64,000 bases of DNA from Prorocentrum cordatum (taxonomy: Eukaryota; Sar; Dinophyceae; Prorocentrales; Prorocentraceae): NCBI GenBank assembly GCA_963575745.1, contig CAUYUJ010002736.1, positions 399,600 through 463,599 of the forward strand, read 5' to 3'. Position numbers and translations under genes: made by a program. Every line of letters begins with the position of its first letter. Position 1 is the stretch's first letter. The notes beneath the pieces were generated by a model, which was not told the DNA's origin, did not search any database, and saw nothing but the letters and a program-made list of their open reading frames with translations. This document shows, one piece after another, positions 54,336 to 63,917 of this stretch.

Positions 54336-54461
54336 ATGGCGGCCTCTTCAACCCGTTCTTTTGCCTCCTCCCTCGCCAGTTTTTCTCTCGCCGTCGTCGC
54401 GGGCGTCATCGTCGTCCTCGTCCTCGTCTTCCTAGTCCTTCCTTGTGCTGCAGATGACTAG
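54336..54461 (+). CDS. small single-span membrane peptide ORF, doubtful
   Basis: 41 codons from ATG 54336: a Ser-rich head, then a strong hydrophobic stretch of about 23 residues (VVAGVIVVLVLVFLVLPCA), then two Asp and TAG. It looks like a signal anchor. It could be a first exon whose continuation is not visible, or chance from the GTC/CTC-rich sequence. Confidence 0.25.
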   Translation: MAASSTRSFASSLASFSLAVVAGVIVVLVLVFLVLPCAADD

Positions 54462-54469
54462 CCAAGATC

Positions 54470-55500
54470 TGCAGACGCCAGCCGTGATCAACGCCCGATC
54501 CAAAACCCGACTCGGCGAACAGAAAGGAATTCGGCAGAATCGGGGTGGGAGGCGTGTGGTGCTAGAAGAAGCGCGAGCGCACGTCATTTGCTCTCACCTT
54601 CTCTCCTCTCTCAGGTTGGTAAGCGGGGTAGGTTTGCAAGCTGGTACGGCACTAACCCAGTCTTTCCTGTCGTTCTTGATTGTTCGACGCGTCTATTGAT
54701 TGCTCGATTGATGGGGAGCGCATCCCCGACTGCCCCGTAGCGGCGCTACTTTCATCGGGACTCTCTCCTGGCGCTGAGCTGGATTAATGGTGTCCGCGGG
54801 ACCCACAGTGTTGCCGTGCTCGGTCCGTTTCCTCCCTCTATCCCCATGCCACCCTCTCTTCTCCTCCCTCTCCTTCTCCTCTTCTTCCCCCCTATGCCTC
54901 CTCCATCATCCCTCCTTCTCCTTCCCCTGTTCCTCCCTCCAAGGCCCTGGAGGCTCCTATAAACCGTCACCCCCACAGGGTACTTCTGTGGCAATCGGAA
55001 AAGTTCAGTCTGTTTGGTTACGGGCATCGCTTGCCGCCGTGAATCGATGTGCTGTCCATCGTTTTTGTCCTCATGTTCCTTCTTCCTTCTCCCCCCCTCT
55101 CCCATCGTCACCCTCCCTCTCCATCTCACCTGCGACGAACATATGTACGTACAAGATGGGCGAACTTGGTATGAGTATGTTAGGATTGGAAGGTCTCCAA
55201 CATCAATGCTGCGACACGCGTCCGAATAAGGGCCTGCTTTGCCGACGCCCAACTCGCAGCCTCCTTGAATCGCTCGGATGTTTCAGGTATGCTGACTTCC
55301 TCCCGTTTCTCGTGGCGAGAAACACATCCAGAGCCTTACACCCACATCCTCGCGGTCCAGACTCCTCGGCCGCGACCCTGTCGGCGGGGCAGCTCTGCGC
55401 AGCTGGCCTGGGCGAGTGGCACCCGTGGAACCGCGCAAACACGGGACCGCGTCGTGGTGTCGTCCAGCCCGCAAAGGGCACGGACATGGATCGGGGGAAC
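54470..55500. other. interval without a gene
   Basis: Pyrimidine-rich patches (54840-54940, 55075-55130) and unique-looking sequence. No supported gene. Confidence 0.5.
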
Positions 55501-55502
55501 GT

Positions 55503-55683
55503 GAGACTCGGGTAAGCCGGAACTCGGGTTTGCCGACGTTTTTTGACGAGCGCGTCCTGGATTTCGACAGTCCCGTTTTCGTGGGATGTCTGCAGCGGGA
55601 GCCCGCGTCAAATTTCAGATTGGGTCTCTTCATTTTTATGATGGCCCCGTCGGGCCAACCCGCGTCCCCCGTACCCGAGTCTT
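55503..55683. mobile_element. M3 TIR element, copy 2
   Basis: 181 bp, the same length as copy 1, with ACGT on both sides (55499-55502, 55684-55687). Confidence 0.85.
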
Positions 55684-57060
55684 ACGTCTCCCCGAATGGA
55701 CGTGCTCGTCGCCCTCGACGAGCAGCGGCCGCCTCTTCTTGCTCTTCCCGACCTCCCCTGGCAGGCCATGCGGCAGGCCAAGAAGGAGAGGGCCAGGTCG
55801 GAGAAGGTCAGCGAGGCAGCCCCGCCGAAGCACCGCCGCTGCGGCGCGGCCTTGTGATGGTTGTTTTTATCCATGGTTTTGCAGATCGGCGCGGGCCCTC
55901 GCACTCCCCCCTCCCTCCTCCTCCTCCTCCTCCTCCTCCTCCTCCTCCTCCGCCTCCTCCTCCTCCTCCTCCTCCTCCTGATGGCCCAAAAGCGCCAAAA
56001 GGGCCCAAGACCGCGCACACGCGTTTCAAAATTGGTCCAACATGGCGTGAAGACAGCCAAAGAGGGCTTCAAGACGGCCAATATGCTTTTTCAAATGGAC
56101 TCCCTCTCCCCCCTCCACGGAGAAGATCTCGGCTGTTTTGGGCGTCTGTTTCGAGCAGGGGGCGTCTCCCCCAGAGGACGCGCGGTTCCAAACAGCCGCA
56201 TGAAAGCAGAAGTCCAGGGCCAGACCCCCCCCCGCCTCCCCCCCCGTTCCGCCCGATGCCGAAACGCCGAATAAGCCGCACAAGAAAACGCCCACCCTCC
56301 GCCCTCGTCTTCGCGTGCTGCAGAGGCCCAGCGGGCCCCAGGGGCCCCAAAATGGCGCGGCGTGCTGGGAACACCTGGGGCCAGGAGCACCTTCGACGAC
56401 CCCCCATCGCCTGCCCTGGCCCCATCGGGGCCGCCTCCGCGCCCAGGGGGGTGGGCCTTCTAGCAGGGTGGAGGGGGAGGACCGAGACAGAAGGACCTGC
56501 ACGTCAGACACGAACTCGCGGAGGCTCGCGCAGATTGCTTGGATCGGCGCCTGGGGACCCCCCCCCCTTCCATGGCGCGCGGAGCGTGCCAGCGGCGGTG
56601 CCTTGGAGGGAGGGGGGGGGGGGGCTTCGGCCCGCCTCCCCGGGCGCGCTGAGGGGCCGGGCTTTGGCTCGTGCCCTGTCCCCTGCCTTGGCTCCTGCCC
56701 AGGAGCCCAGGAGGAGATTTCATGGCGCCGGCATCGCAGAGCGGGTTCCGTTCGGAAAAAGATGGGCGGACGCAGGAGAAGGAGGAGGAGGAGGAGGAGG
56801 AAGAGGTCCAGCGAGCCTCCTCCTCCTCCTCCGCCTCCTCCTCCTCCCTACCCCCCCCTCCTCCTCGACTGTTCGAGGAGGCTGTGCTCGGGGGGGGGCG
56901 GGCGCAATGCAGCGCAGAGCCTGAGTCAAAGCCTACGTGTTTGGGCTCCGGCGGGGGCGGGTTGTCGGGCCGCGCCTCGGATGCGGTGGCCAAGGCTCGC
57001 CGTGGCCGAGCAGAAACTCTTCGCCCCTTGTTTTGCACCCCTCGTGGCTGCACGATGACA
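55684..57060. other. low-complexity and GC-rich DNA, no gene
   Basis: (TCC)n at 55907-55980; a 'ggcc...aag' degenerate repeat at 55990-56110; several C/G runs; (GGA)n then (TCC)n at 56775-56870. The 502-codon + frame over 55416-56924 runs through an M3 copy and a (TCC)n array, so it is not a gene. Confidence 0.6.
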
Positions 57061-57282
57061 ACGGTAGGTTCATGCGGCGTTGGCGCGCTGGCGGCGCCGG
57101 CGAAGGCGTTCGAGGTTGAATTCCACATGATAGAGCGACGCAGAAGCACTGAGGGGCACGTCAACGCCACAGGACCCGACGGAATGTCACTCTGAACGAT
57201 CGGACCGGGATCGATTCCAGGTTGAACGATCGACGCGGTGTCAAAGACTCGTGCGCGCGCCGACGCCGCACGAACCCACCGT
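57061..57282. mobile_element. M5 TIR element, copy 2
   Basis: 222 bp with about 27-bp termini starting ACGGTAGGTT, and the TTGAACGATCG segments also seen in copy 1. Target duplication not clear. Confidence 0.75.
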
Positions 57283-57960
57283 ATGCCGTTGGTCCTGCTT
57301 ACGACGCGACGTTTCCTGTTTTCTGTTGGCTGCTGGGCGGCTCTGCGCGTCCTCAAGGCCGCGCGCAGGGGCAGGCACCGAGGCCGAGCAGCGGAGGGCG
57401 TGCCCAGCGCACGCAGCGGGCCTCGGATGTGAGGCGGCCTGGCCGGTTTCGGCCGGCTTCGCCATGAAGCACACGGGTCCTGAGGGACAGTGTTTGTATA
57501 TATCTTTCGCCTCCTGGGGCCAGGCCCCGGGACCGTCAGAAAACGACTCGGATGGAGGATTGGCTCTGGGGGGAAGGCTCCGAGGCGAGGACCTGCTTCC
57601 CACAGCACCCGTTTTTGTTTATGCCAAGTGATGCGACGGTGTGGACTTGCTGGTCCAGTGTTCGAGCGTCTGGCCTGCATACCAATGGGCAAACGCGGGG
57701 GGCAGCTCGTCGCCATGAGCGCGGTGACCTCATGAATGAAACTATGTTGTGAGATGCATTGCAATACATGCGGGACACACGTTTCCCCACCCTCCTGAGT
57801 TGGGTTCTTGTCTTGGACAGAGCACTGGCTCGCTCGTCTGCCACCTGCTTCCTCGCGCATCCTCGCTCGTGCCTACCCTCCTCCTCTTGCCTTGTGCCTC
57901 CTGCCTGCCTGCATGCTTTATGTCCCCAATCCTCCTGCGTTGCTATCTCGTTGTGGGTTA
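57283..57960. other. interval without a recognised gene
   Basis: Unique-looking sequence; no supported frame or motif is seen. Confidence 0.45.
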
Positions 57961-58960
57961 GGCCGCTACTTTCTCTAGCCTCCGTTCCTCTCCCCGTCTT
58001 GCCCCGTGCCTCCGACATGATTCCTGCTGTCTGCTTGCCACGCACCTCGTGGTTCCCCTGGGAGCTGCGAAGTGTGCAACTGAGAGGTCCAGCGGCGTGG
58101 TTCGAAGAGGGGATCGACTGCAGGACTGATTTACCCCACAATTGATTTCCTCGTCGAACCTACAAGAGAGACGTCGCATTTTTCAAGGATTCGACAAACA
58201 AATATGCTGGGATGCATCGATTCTGTAGTCGATCCACTCACTACTCGAGCTGAGAGGTCCAGCGGAGGTTCAGCGGAGTGGTGGTGCCTTGCGCGCATCA
58301 GAGTCAGACCTCGACCTCCTTCGGGGGTGCAAACTGCACCACCGTCGCCGTTCCTGTGGGCTCCTGGGAGGGGTCCAGCGGAGTGGTGCCTCACGCGCAT
58401 CAGAACGAGACCTCGCTTTCCCCGCCCGGGTGTTGCGAAGTGCGCCACCGTCGCCGCTTTCCTCAGTTCTGGGAGTTTCAGCCAAGTGGAGTTTTATGCG
58501 CATCAGCATGGGGCCTCGCCTTCAGCGGGGGCTGCACACTCAGCATTTAACAGCAGATTCGTAGGCTGCTGGGAGGTCCAGCGTGGTGGTGTCGTACGAA
58601 CATCAGTCTGAGGTGTCGCCGCATGGGGGGTGCGAACTGTTTCGTGCGCGCCTGGGAGGTTGGCGGAGCGGTCTTACTCTGAAGTCGGGCCTGTCCCTCT
58701 AGAGGTGGAATAGTCAAAAATAGTACAAGAATAGTATGTGGACGTGCTTGATTTTGTCTATGTGTGGTTATTTTTGAATAGTTGTTCACTTCGGTTATCT
58801 TTCGCCCAAAAACCGCCTGTAGGGGGACATGCCCGACCTAACCTTACTCACATTACAATGAGACCTTGCTTTCCCTGGGCGTTGCGAAATGAGCCATCGT
58901 GGCCAGATTTGCTGGATCCCTGGAGGTCCAGCGAAGTGGTCCAGGACTACATCGGTTGCG
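57961..58960. repeat. ~112-bp degenerate tandem array
   Basis: Units carry 'gaggtccagcgg(a)gtggt', 'gcgcatcag', 'gacctcgc' and 'ttgcgaagtgcgccaccgtc'. Unit starts are near 58085, 58255, 58370, 58480, 58575 and, after the M4 insertion, 58930. The array hosts M4 copy 3. Confidence 0.78.
58680..58842. mobile_element. M4 TIR element, copy 3
   Basis: 163 bp; termini TGAAGTCGGGC / GCCCGACCTAAC with internal match GTCCC(T/C)CTA(G/C)AGG; AT-rich centre. Exact 7-bp target duplication CTTACTC at 58673-58679 and 58843-58849. Confidence 0.87.
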
Positions 58961-59149
58961 GCGTTGCCACCTGTACAGTTGTCCCCACGTTCCGCGGATC
59001 CTTCAAACTGTTCTTTGTATTGGGTGGTCCTGTTTGTAGTCGCTTCTTGTACGTAGAGGGCTTGGTGCGCTTCCCGAGCCGCAGTGGAAACCCTCCGGGG
59101 AACACATGGGTGAGAAAGAAGAAGAGGAGAGATCTCTTCGGGTTTTCTT

Positions 59150-59500
59150 GATGGTCCTCTGGAAGGCCTCGTGGGACGCCTAGGCCTAGGAGGCCTCGTG
59201 GAGGCATCTTGGGGCCTCTTCGGACACTGAGGCCTCTTGGGAGTCTCTTGGGAGCCTCTTGGGGCCTCCTCTGCCTCTTGGGGGCCCTCTGAACCGATTT
59301 GGGGCCCTCTTGGGGCGCTTCAGCGCCGTCTTGAGGGCCGATTTGGGCCGTCTTAGGAGGCTGATTTGGGCCGCCTATTGGAGGCATATTCGGGCCGTCT
59401 CAGGAGCATCTGGGGCCATCATAGGGCCATGTGGGAGGCCTCTTGGACTATCTTTGGAGCCTCTTGGGCCGTCATGGGCCTTCGGAGGGCCGAAACGAAG
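59150..59500. repeat. degenerate GGCC-TCTTGGG repeat, left block
   Basis: Short units built on GGCCTCTTGGGGGCC and GGCCGTCTTGG repeat with much variation. The same repeat resumes at 60355, on the other side of the retrogene. Confidence 0.85.
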
Positions 59501-59530
59501 CACATGCCAACACTAATCAAACAACCACGG

Positions 59531-59538
59531 ACAGTGAT
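59531..59538. other. target-site duplication of the retrogene, left (ACAGTGAT)
   Basis: ACAGTGAT directly precedes the spliced-leader relic and recurs at 60346-60353. Confidence 0.82.
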
Positions 59539-59559
59539 CCGTAGCCATGTTGGCTCAAG
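59538..59559 (+). other. dinoflagellate spliced-leader (DinoSL) relic
   Basis: 22 bp that match the canonical leader (TCCGTAGCCATTTTGGCT then CAAG) at 21 positions; the change is T to G in the T-run. The first T may belong to the target duplication. It is followed by 'tatggctcaag' (59565-59575), a second partial relic, and by a third, weaker one ending near 59589 ('cgatttaag'). Tandem relics are the known mark of repeated cycles of trans-splicing and retroposition in dinoflagellates. Confidence 0.9.
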
Positions 59560-60345
59560 CTATCTATGGCTCAAGCCATTCGATTTAAGCCGTCCAGGTT
59601 GACACTGACGTCCCGGCACAAGTCTGTACCGATCCGAACGCAGGTTCGATAACAGTATTGTTATTTTGTCGGTTTGCGTACGATGGCATCGTTCGGTTGT
59701 GCGTTGTTGTTCGTCTTGTTTTACGATTGTTCTCTCAAGGTGTACGCCACCCAATCCGAAGTGTATACGTTTGAATCCTACGCAGATGCGGGTTGCTCGG
59801 ATAGCACCCTGGACAAAACCGACTACGTAAAAAAGGTTGCAGGGTCCGCCAGCTGCTACGTTTACACGGATGTCAACGGCGGCGTGGCCAGCGGTGCTTC
59901 GAGTTTCATTTTGACGTGCAGCGATGCTTCGTCGGCAGACTACACAGAGTATGAGAGTGAGAGTTGTACGGGCTCGACCGCTTCCTCTGCGACGCAGCCT
60001 TGGTTCGCCACAATCATCTGCGCTTCTCTCGGCGTTTCAAATTCTGGTCATGGAACGGTTTTCACTTCGCACTCGCATGCAGCGTGCACGAAAGCGTATA
60101 TCCCATCGCTGTGATTGCCGCATTCGTGACGACTTGCGCTCAAAAGTCGGCAAAGGTTCGGCTTTGAACAGGAAGGCAAGCGTCAGCTTCGTTCTGAATA
60201 GTTTTACGAATCTGAGCTTTATGACAAGCTCCCGTAGAACAGAAGTGAATTTACCGGTGAATCCGCTGCCAAAGTCAAGCGGGCTCGTTGGGGATTTGTC
60301 ATGTTTTCCTGGAGGGTGCGCACGTAGCAACACAAAAAACAAGGA
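59539..60345 (+). mobile_element. processed retrogene (retroposed mRNA)
   Basis: 807 bp that begin with the spliced-leader relics and end in an A-rich remnant (60330-60345, 'acacaaaaaac'), flanked by the 8-bp duplication ACAGTGAT. It sits inside the GGCC-TCTTGGG repeat, which is present on both sides. All marks of a reverse-transcribed mature mRNA are present. Confidence 0.85.
59683..60114 (+). CDS. small secreted-type Ser/Cys-rich protein (retrogene)
   Basis: 143 codons from ATG 59683. A short hydrophobic N-terminus (CALLFVLFY) followed by a polar region looks like a signal peptide. The mature part is rich in Ser, Thr, Gly and Ala with seven or so spaced Cys, repeated Ser-Cys-Thr/Ser motifs (LTCSDASSADY, ESESCTGST) and no basic patches. 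No family is recognised; an extracellular or cell-covering role is only a guess. It has no introns, as expected for a retrocopy. The intact frame suggests it is recent or used. The 230 bp after the stop are its likely 3' UTR. Confidence 0.7.
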   Translation: MASFGCALLFVLFYDCSLKVYATQSEVYTFESYADAGCSDSTLDKTDYVKKVAGSASCYVYTDVNGGVASGASSFILTCSDASSADYTEYESESCTGSTASSATQPWFATIICASLGVSNSGHGTVFTSHSHAACTKAYIPSL

Positions 60346-60353
60346 ACAGTGAT
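60346..60353. other. target-site duplication of the retrogene, right
   Basis: ACAGTGAT, as at 59531-59538. Confidence 0.82.
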
Positions 60354-61100
60354 TTTGGTTCCCTCGGGCCCTCCTGGAGGCCTATGGGCCGTCTTGGAAG
60401 CCTCTTGGGGGCCACTTGAGTCGTTTGGGTCAATCCTGAGGCCATCTTGTGCCGTCTTGGGTGCATCTTGAACCGTCTTGGAGACATCTTGGCGCCACCT
60501 TGGGCTGTCTTGGGGCCGAACGTTGCTCCGAAGCGTGGCCAAGCTATTTGACTACGTGCTCCCCAAGCCGTTTTGGAACCCCGTTGGGGGGCCTCTTGGG
60601 GCGTCTTGGGGGCCTATTGAGGTCCTCTGGAGGGCCTCTAGGTAACCTCGGAGGCCGTCTTGGAGCCCTCTTTCGGCAATCGTGGGTCCCACTCTGGGCG
60701 CTTCACTGTGGGGCCGTCTTGGGGGCCTCTTGGGCCGTCGTGGGACCTTCTTGAGCCGTATTGCGGGCCGATTCGGGGCCTCGTGCGGCGACCTCGGGAG
60801 CCTAGGGGGCCGTCTTGGAGCGTCACAAGCCCGAGGGGCCATTTTGTGTTCTCTTGTGGTAGTCTTAGCAGTCTTGGAGGCCATTTTGGCAGTCTTTGAG
60901 GCCATATGAAGGCCGTCTTGAGCGAGACGACCGACGGAGTGTATCTTATCCGCGCGCCCGCCTCTTGGATCCCTCTTGGGGCATCCCAGGTGCCTATCCT
61001 TCCGTCTTTGAGAGGCTTTTGTGTGATTCCGATATCCCTGGGACCGTCTTGGGGGCCTCATGTGGCCCTCTTTGATCGTCTGGGGGGCAGTTTTGCCTTT
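60354..61100. repeat. degenerate GGCC-TCTTGGG repeat, right block
   Basis: Continuation of the left block, about 740 bp. A short reversed block ('gatggcctccaagat', 'gagggcctc') follows at 61320-61420. Frames code Leu/Gly/Trp-rich repeats and are not genes. Confidence 0.85.
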
Positions 61101-61543
61101 GAACAAGTGGCGCAAGGAACCCCCAAGAGCGCCCGGAACTCAGGGCAGTGGACCCCGTAAATTATATCCCACCAAGCCCTCTGGGCGACAGGTGGTCTAA
61201 CAATAGTTTTCTTTACTCTTCCACAATCCCTTCTTCCCCTTCGGGGAGGGGTTTTCCCCTCCCCCGACCCCCTCCCCTGGACCTGGACGGGGGGCTTCGC
61301 GAGCGGTCAGGGCGTCCAAGATAGCCCGAGATGGCCCCAAGAGGGCCTCAGAGAACCCACGATGGCCTCCAAGATCGCTCGAGATAGCCCAACCTGGTTC
61401 AAGATAGCTAGCAGCATGGAGGCCCCCAGAAGGTTTCAGGACGGTCCGCTGCCATTCTGGCTCGAGCCGCTCGGTCCCCAGAGCGAGCTGCGAGTTCAGC
61501 GCCGCCGGGCGCGAGTCGAGCCCCGGAGAACCCGCCGAGCCAC
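61101..61543. other. upstream region of the nicotinamidase gene
   Basis: About 440 bp. No TATA-like box or spliced-leader relic is seen. CCCC/GGGG-rich patches are at 61240-61300 and the reversed repeat block at 61320-61420. GC rises sharply from about 61440, near the coding region. Confidence 0.5.
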
Positions 61544-62560
61544 ATGCCGCGCCTGCCGGCTGCCGTCGCCGCTGCGGCCACGCTGGCCTCGCAGGTGGGC
61601 CGCTGCTGGGGGCGCGCCGCGCTGCTGCTCGTGGACGTGCAGGACTGCTTCCTGGAGAACCTGACCGCCAGCGGTGAGCCCGGGTCCCTCTCGGTGCCCG
61701 CTTCGCACATCATCGCGACGATCAACTCGATCCGCAGCGAGAAGGCGTGCCTCTTCCAGAGCGTGGTGCGCACGCAGGATTTCCACCCGGAGAACCACAT
61801 ATCATTCGGCTCCACGCACGGCCTGGCTCCTTTCGCGCACCTCTCTGGGAAGGGGAGCCTGCCCCTCACGTGCATCAATCCGAGCTCGGGCATGACGGCG
61901 GACGGCGCCTGCTGCCCCACGATCTACGTCGACCCCTCCACCGTCGATTGCACGACGCAGCTGTGCCCCCCGGCCGGCTGGGACTACGACGTCAACAACT
62001 CCGACATCGTCACCGACAACTTGGCATGTTCGTTGTGCGCCACCAGCCCGGCAGAATGCTTCTCCACCGACCAGGCCATGTGGACGGACCACTGCCTGCA
62101 GACCGGGGACTCGGGTTTCCCGCCCAGCCTCATGACGGCGTCGACCGATATCGTGGTGCAGAAGGGCATGAACCAGTACGTCGACGCCTACAGCGCCTTC
62201 ATGGACAACACGAAAACGCTAAAGACGACCCTGGACACCACGCTGCAGTCGCTGGGCATCGACACCATCTACGTCGCGGGCATTGCCACGGACGTGTGCG
62301 TCAGGTGGACCGTGGAGGACGCGCTGACATCCGGAAACTACGACGTGAAGGTGATCACCGACGCCACGGAGGCCGTGCTCGGCAGCGAGGCCAACTTCGA
62401 CAGCGCCCTCGCCGCCATGGTGAGCGCGGGGGCCACGAGCCTCACGGCCGCCGACGTCCTCGCCATGGAGTGCCCGCAGGAGACCTCGGGGAGCACGCGC
62501 CTCGCGGCCGCGGGCGCCCTGCTCGCCGCGGCCGCGCTGCTGGGCCCTGCCGGGCAGTAG
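61544..62560 (+). CDS. nicotinamidase / isochorismatase-family hydrolase, secreted or anchored
   Basis: 338 codons from ATG 61544. The family hydrolyses nicotinamide to nicotinate (NAD salvage) or related amides. Visible residues: catalytic Asp31 in LLLVDVQDCF; metal site Asp79, His81, His85 in RTQDFHPENHISF; WTDHCLQTG (180-188); catalytic Lys207 in VVQKGMNQYVDAYSAF; nucleophile Cys252 in VAGIATDVCVRWTVEDAL. Between metal site and WTDHC is a Cys-rich insertion (residues 105-175, eight Cys) not usual for cytosolic enzymes. An Ala-rich N-terminus and a C-terminal hydrophobic tail (AAAGALLAAAALLGPAG) suggest secretion and a GPI-type anchor. The frame is intact, uninterrupted and very GC-rich at third positions. 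Confidence 0.9.
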   Translation: MPRLPAAVAAAATLASQVGRCWGRAALLLVDVQDCFLENLTASGEPGSLSVPASHIIATINSIRSEKACLFQSVVRTQDFHPENHISFGSTHGLAPFAHLSGKGSLPLTCINPSSGMTADGACCPTIYVDPSTVDCTTQLCPPAGWDYDVNNSDIVTDNLACSLCATSPAECFSTDQAMWTDHCLQTGDSGFPPSLMTASTDIVVQKGMNQYVDAYSAFMDNTKTLKTTLDTTLQSLGIDTIYVAGIATDVCVRWTVEDALTSGNYDVKVITDATEAVLGSEANFDSALAAMVSAGATSLTAADVLAMECPQETSGSTRLAAAGALLAAAALLGPAGQ

Positions 62561-62584
62561 GCGCGTCCTCGGCGCAGAGCCTCG

Positions 62585-62725
62585 GGGAGGAGGGGGAGGA
62601 GGAGGAGGAGGAGGAGGAGGAGGAGGAGGAGGAGGAGGAGGAGGAGGAATGGAGGAATGGAGGAGGGAGGAATGGAGAGGGAGGAGGAGGAGGAATAAAG
62701 GGGGAGGAGGAGGAGGTTTCGCGCA
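62585..62725. repeat. (GGA)n array
   Basis: Begins 25 bp after the nicotinamidase stop, so it may be in its 3' UTR. Confidence 0.9.
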
Positions 62726-63451
62726 GGGGCCCCGCCGCGAGCTTTCCCCGCCAGGGCCTCGTTGGGTCCCTGGTGCGGGTGGGCCTTCTCAAGCCCTGTC
62801 CCCCCCTTGCTGGGAGGAGGGGGAGGGGGAGGAGGCCCCCGAATCTTGACAAAGATCATTCGCTCTGGAGTTTTGCCCGGATCTGTCAGCGCGTTTTCTA
62901 AATTGTGAATCTAGGTTCTTACGTTCCAGGGAGCGTGAAACGGCACGCGCGCGACGGCGGCAAGGGGCAAAAGGGGCAGGATACTGCACACCGCGGCCGG
63001 CCGGCGATGGGACCCCCGCCTTCGGCGACGGGCCCACCCATCGGAAGGCCGCGGTGGTGGTCCTGGTCGTGCTGGTCGTGGTGCACCACAACCTCTTCCC
63101 CCTCCATTCCTCCTCCATTCCTCCATTCCTCCTCCTCCTCCTCCTCCTCCTCCATTCCTCCTCCTCCTCCATTCCTCCTCCCCCTCCGTTCCTCCCTCCT
63201 CCTCCATTCGCTCTCGAGTTTTGCCCCGATCTGTCCAGCGCATTATAATTTCTAGTTTCTTTAGACTTTCCAGGGAGCTCCATCCCTGACGCCAGCGGCA
63301 CTGACTCTGCGGGTTGACTCTATCCGCGGGATCGAGCCCCAGCATGCAGACCGCGACAGCACACCGCGAAAGCGCGGGTACAGGTATGTATCCCCAGACA
63401 CCTCACGTCTCGCCTGCTTCGAGACTAGGGACCCCGATCTCTCAGGAGCCA
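62726..63451. repeat. duplicated segment around a (TCC)n array
   Basis: 62860-62960 ('cattcgctctggagttttgc' ... 'ccagggagc') and 63205-63280 ('cattcgctctcgagttttgc' ... 'ccagggagc') are direct repeats of about 80 bp. Between them is a (TCC)n array (63095-63215). No gene. Confidence 0.65.
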
Positions 63452-63592
63452 AAGAAGGACGTACACGTACATGAATGCACGCTGTTTTCGAGATTTTGAA
63501 TTTTGCATTGCGCGCATACTCATATCACGCGGCCGGTCTTGCGGGTCAAGGGGCCGTGCTCATGTACATAGCTGGGCGCGTACGTCCTTTGT
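63452..63592. mobile_element. M9 TIR-like element, copy 2
   Basis: The left end AAGGACGTAC...TACATGA and right end TCATGTACAT...GTACGTCCTTT are inverted. The right part matches 2905-2957. Ends and target duplication not resolved. Confidence 0.55.
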
Positions 63593-63900
63593 GGGCTCCC
63601 TAATCCCTCGACCACTTCGGGTGGACCGGATTTTCATCCCGAGTCGTTTTCTGACGGTCGCGAGGCCCGGTGAAGGGCTGCTCGCCCGTCTCTGCAGCCG
63701 CGCCTCGCGGACGGCGCCGCGCGCCCGCCCGCGAGGGGTGCGCCGCTGCCCCGCGCAGCCGACGAGGCGGAGGAGGAGGAGGAGCAGGAGGAGCAGGAGG
63801 AGGAGGCGGACAGGAGGGCGAGGGGGAGGAGAGGAATGAAGGCCGCCTCGGCCGTTGCAAATGCGCGCCTCACGGTGCCGCCTCCCAGAGCATCGGGCCC
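63593..63900. other. GC-rich interval without a gene
   Basis: Contains a small (GGA)n patch (63765-63830). No supported frame. Confidence 0.5.
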
Positions 63901-63917
63901 TTGACGGCTTGCAAGAT

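Noticed and set aside
55416-56924. 502-codon + frame
   Set aside because: It runs through an M3 element, a (TCC)n array and G-runs, so it cannot be one protein.
61747-62901. 384-codon frame overlapping the nicotinamidase
   Set aside because: A shifted reading of the nicotinamidase coding sequence that runs into the (GGA)n array.
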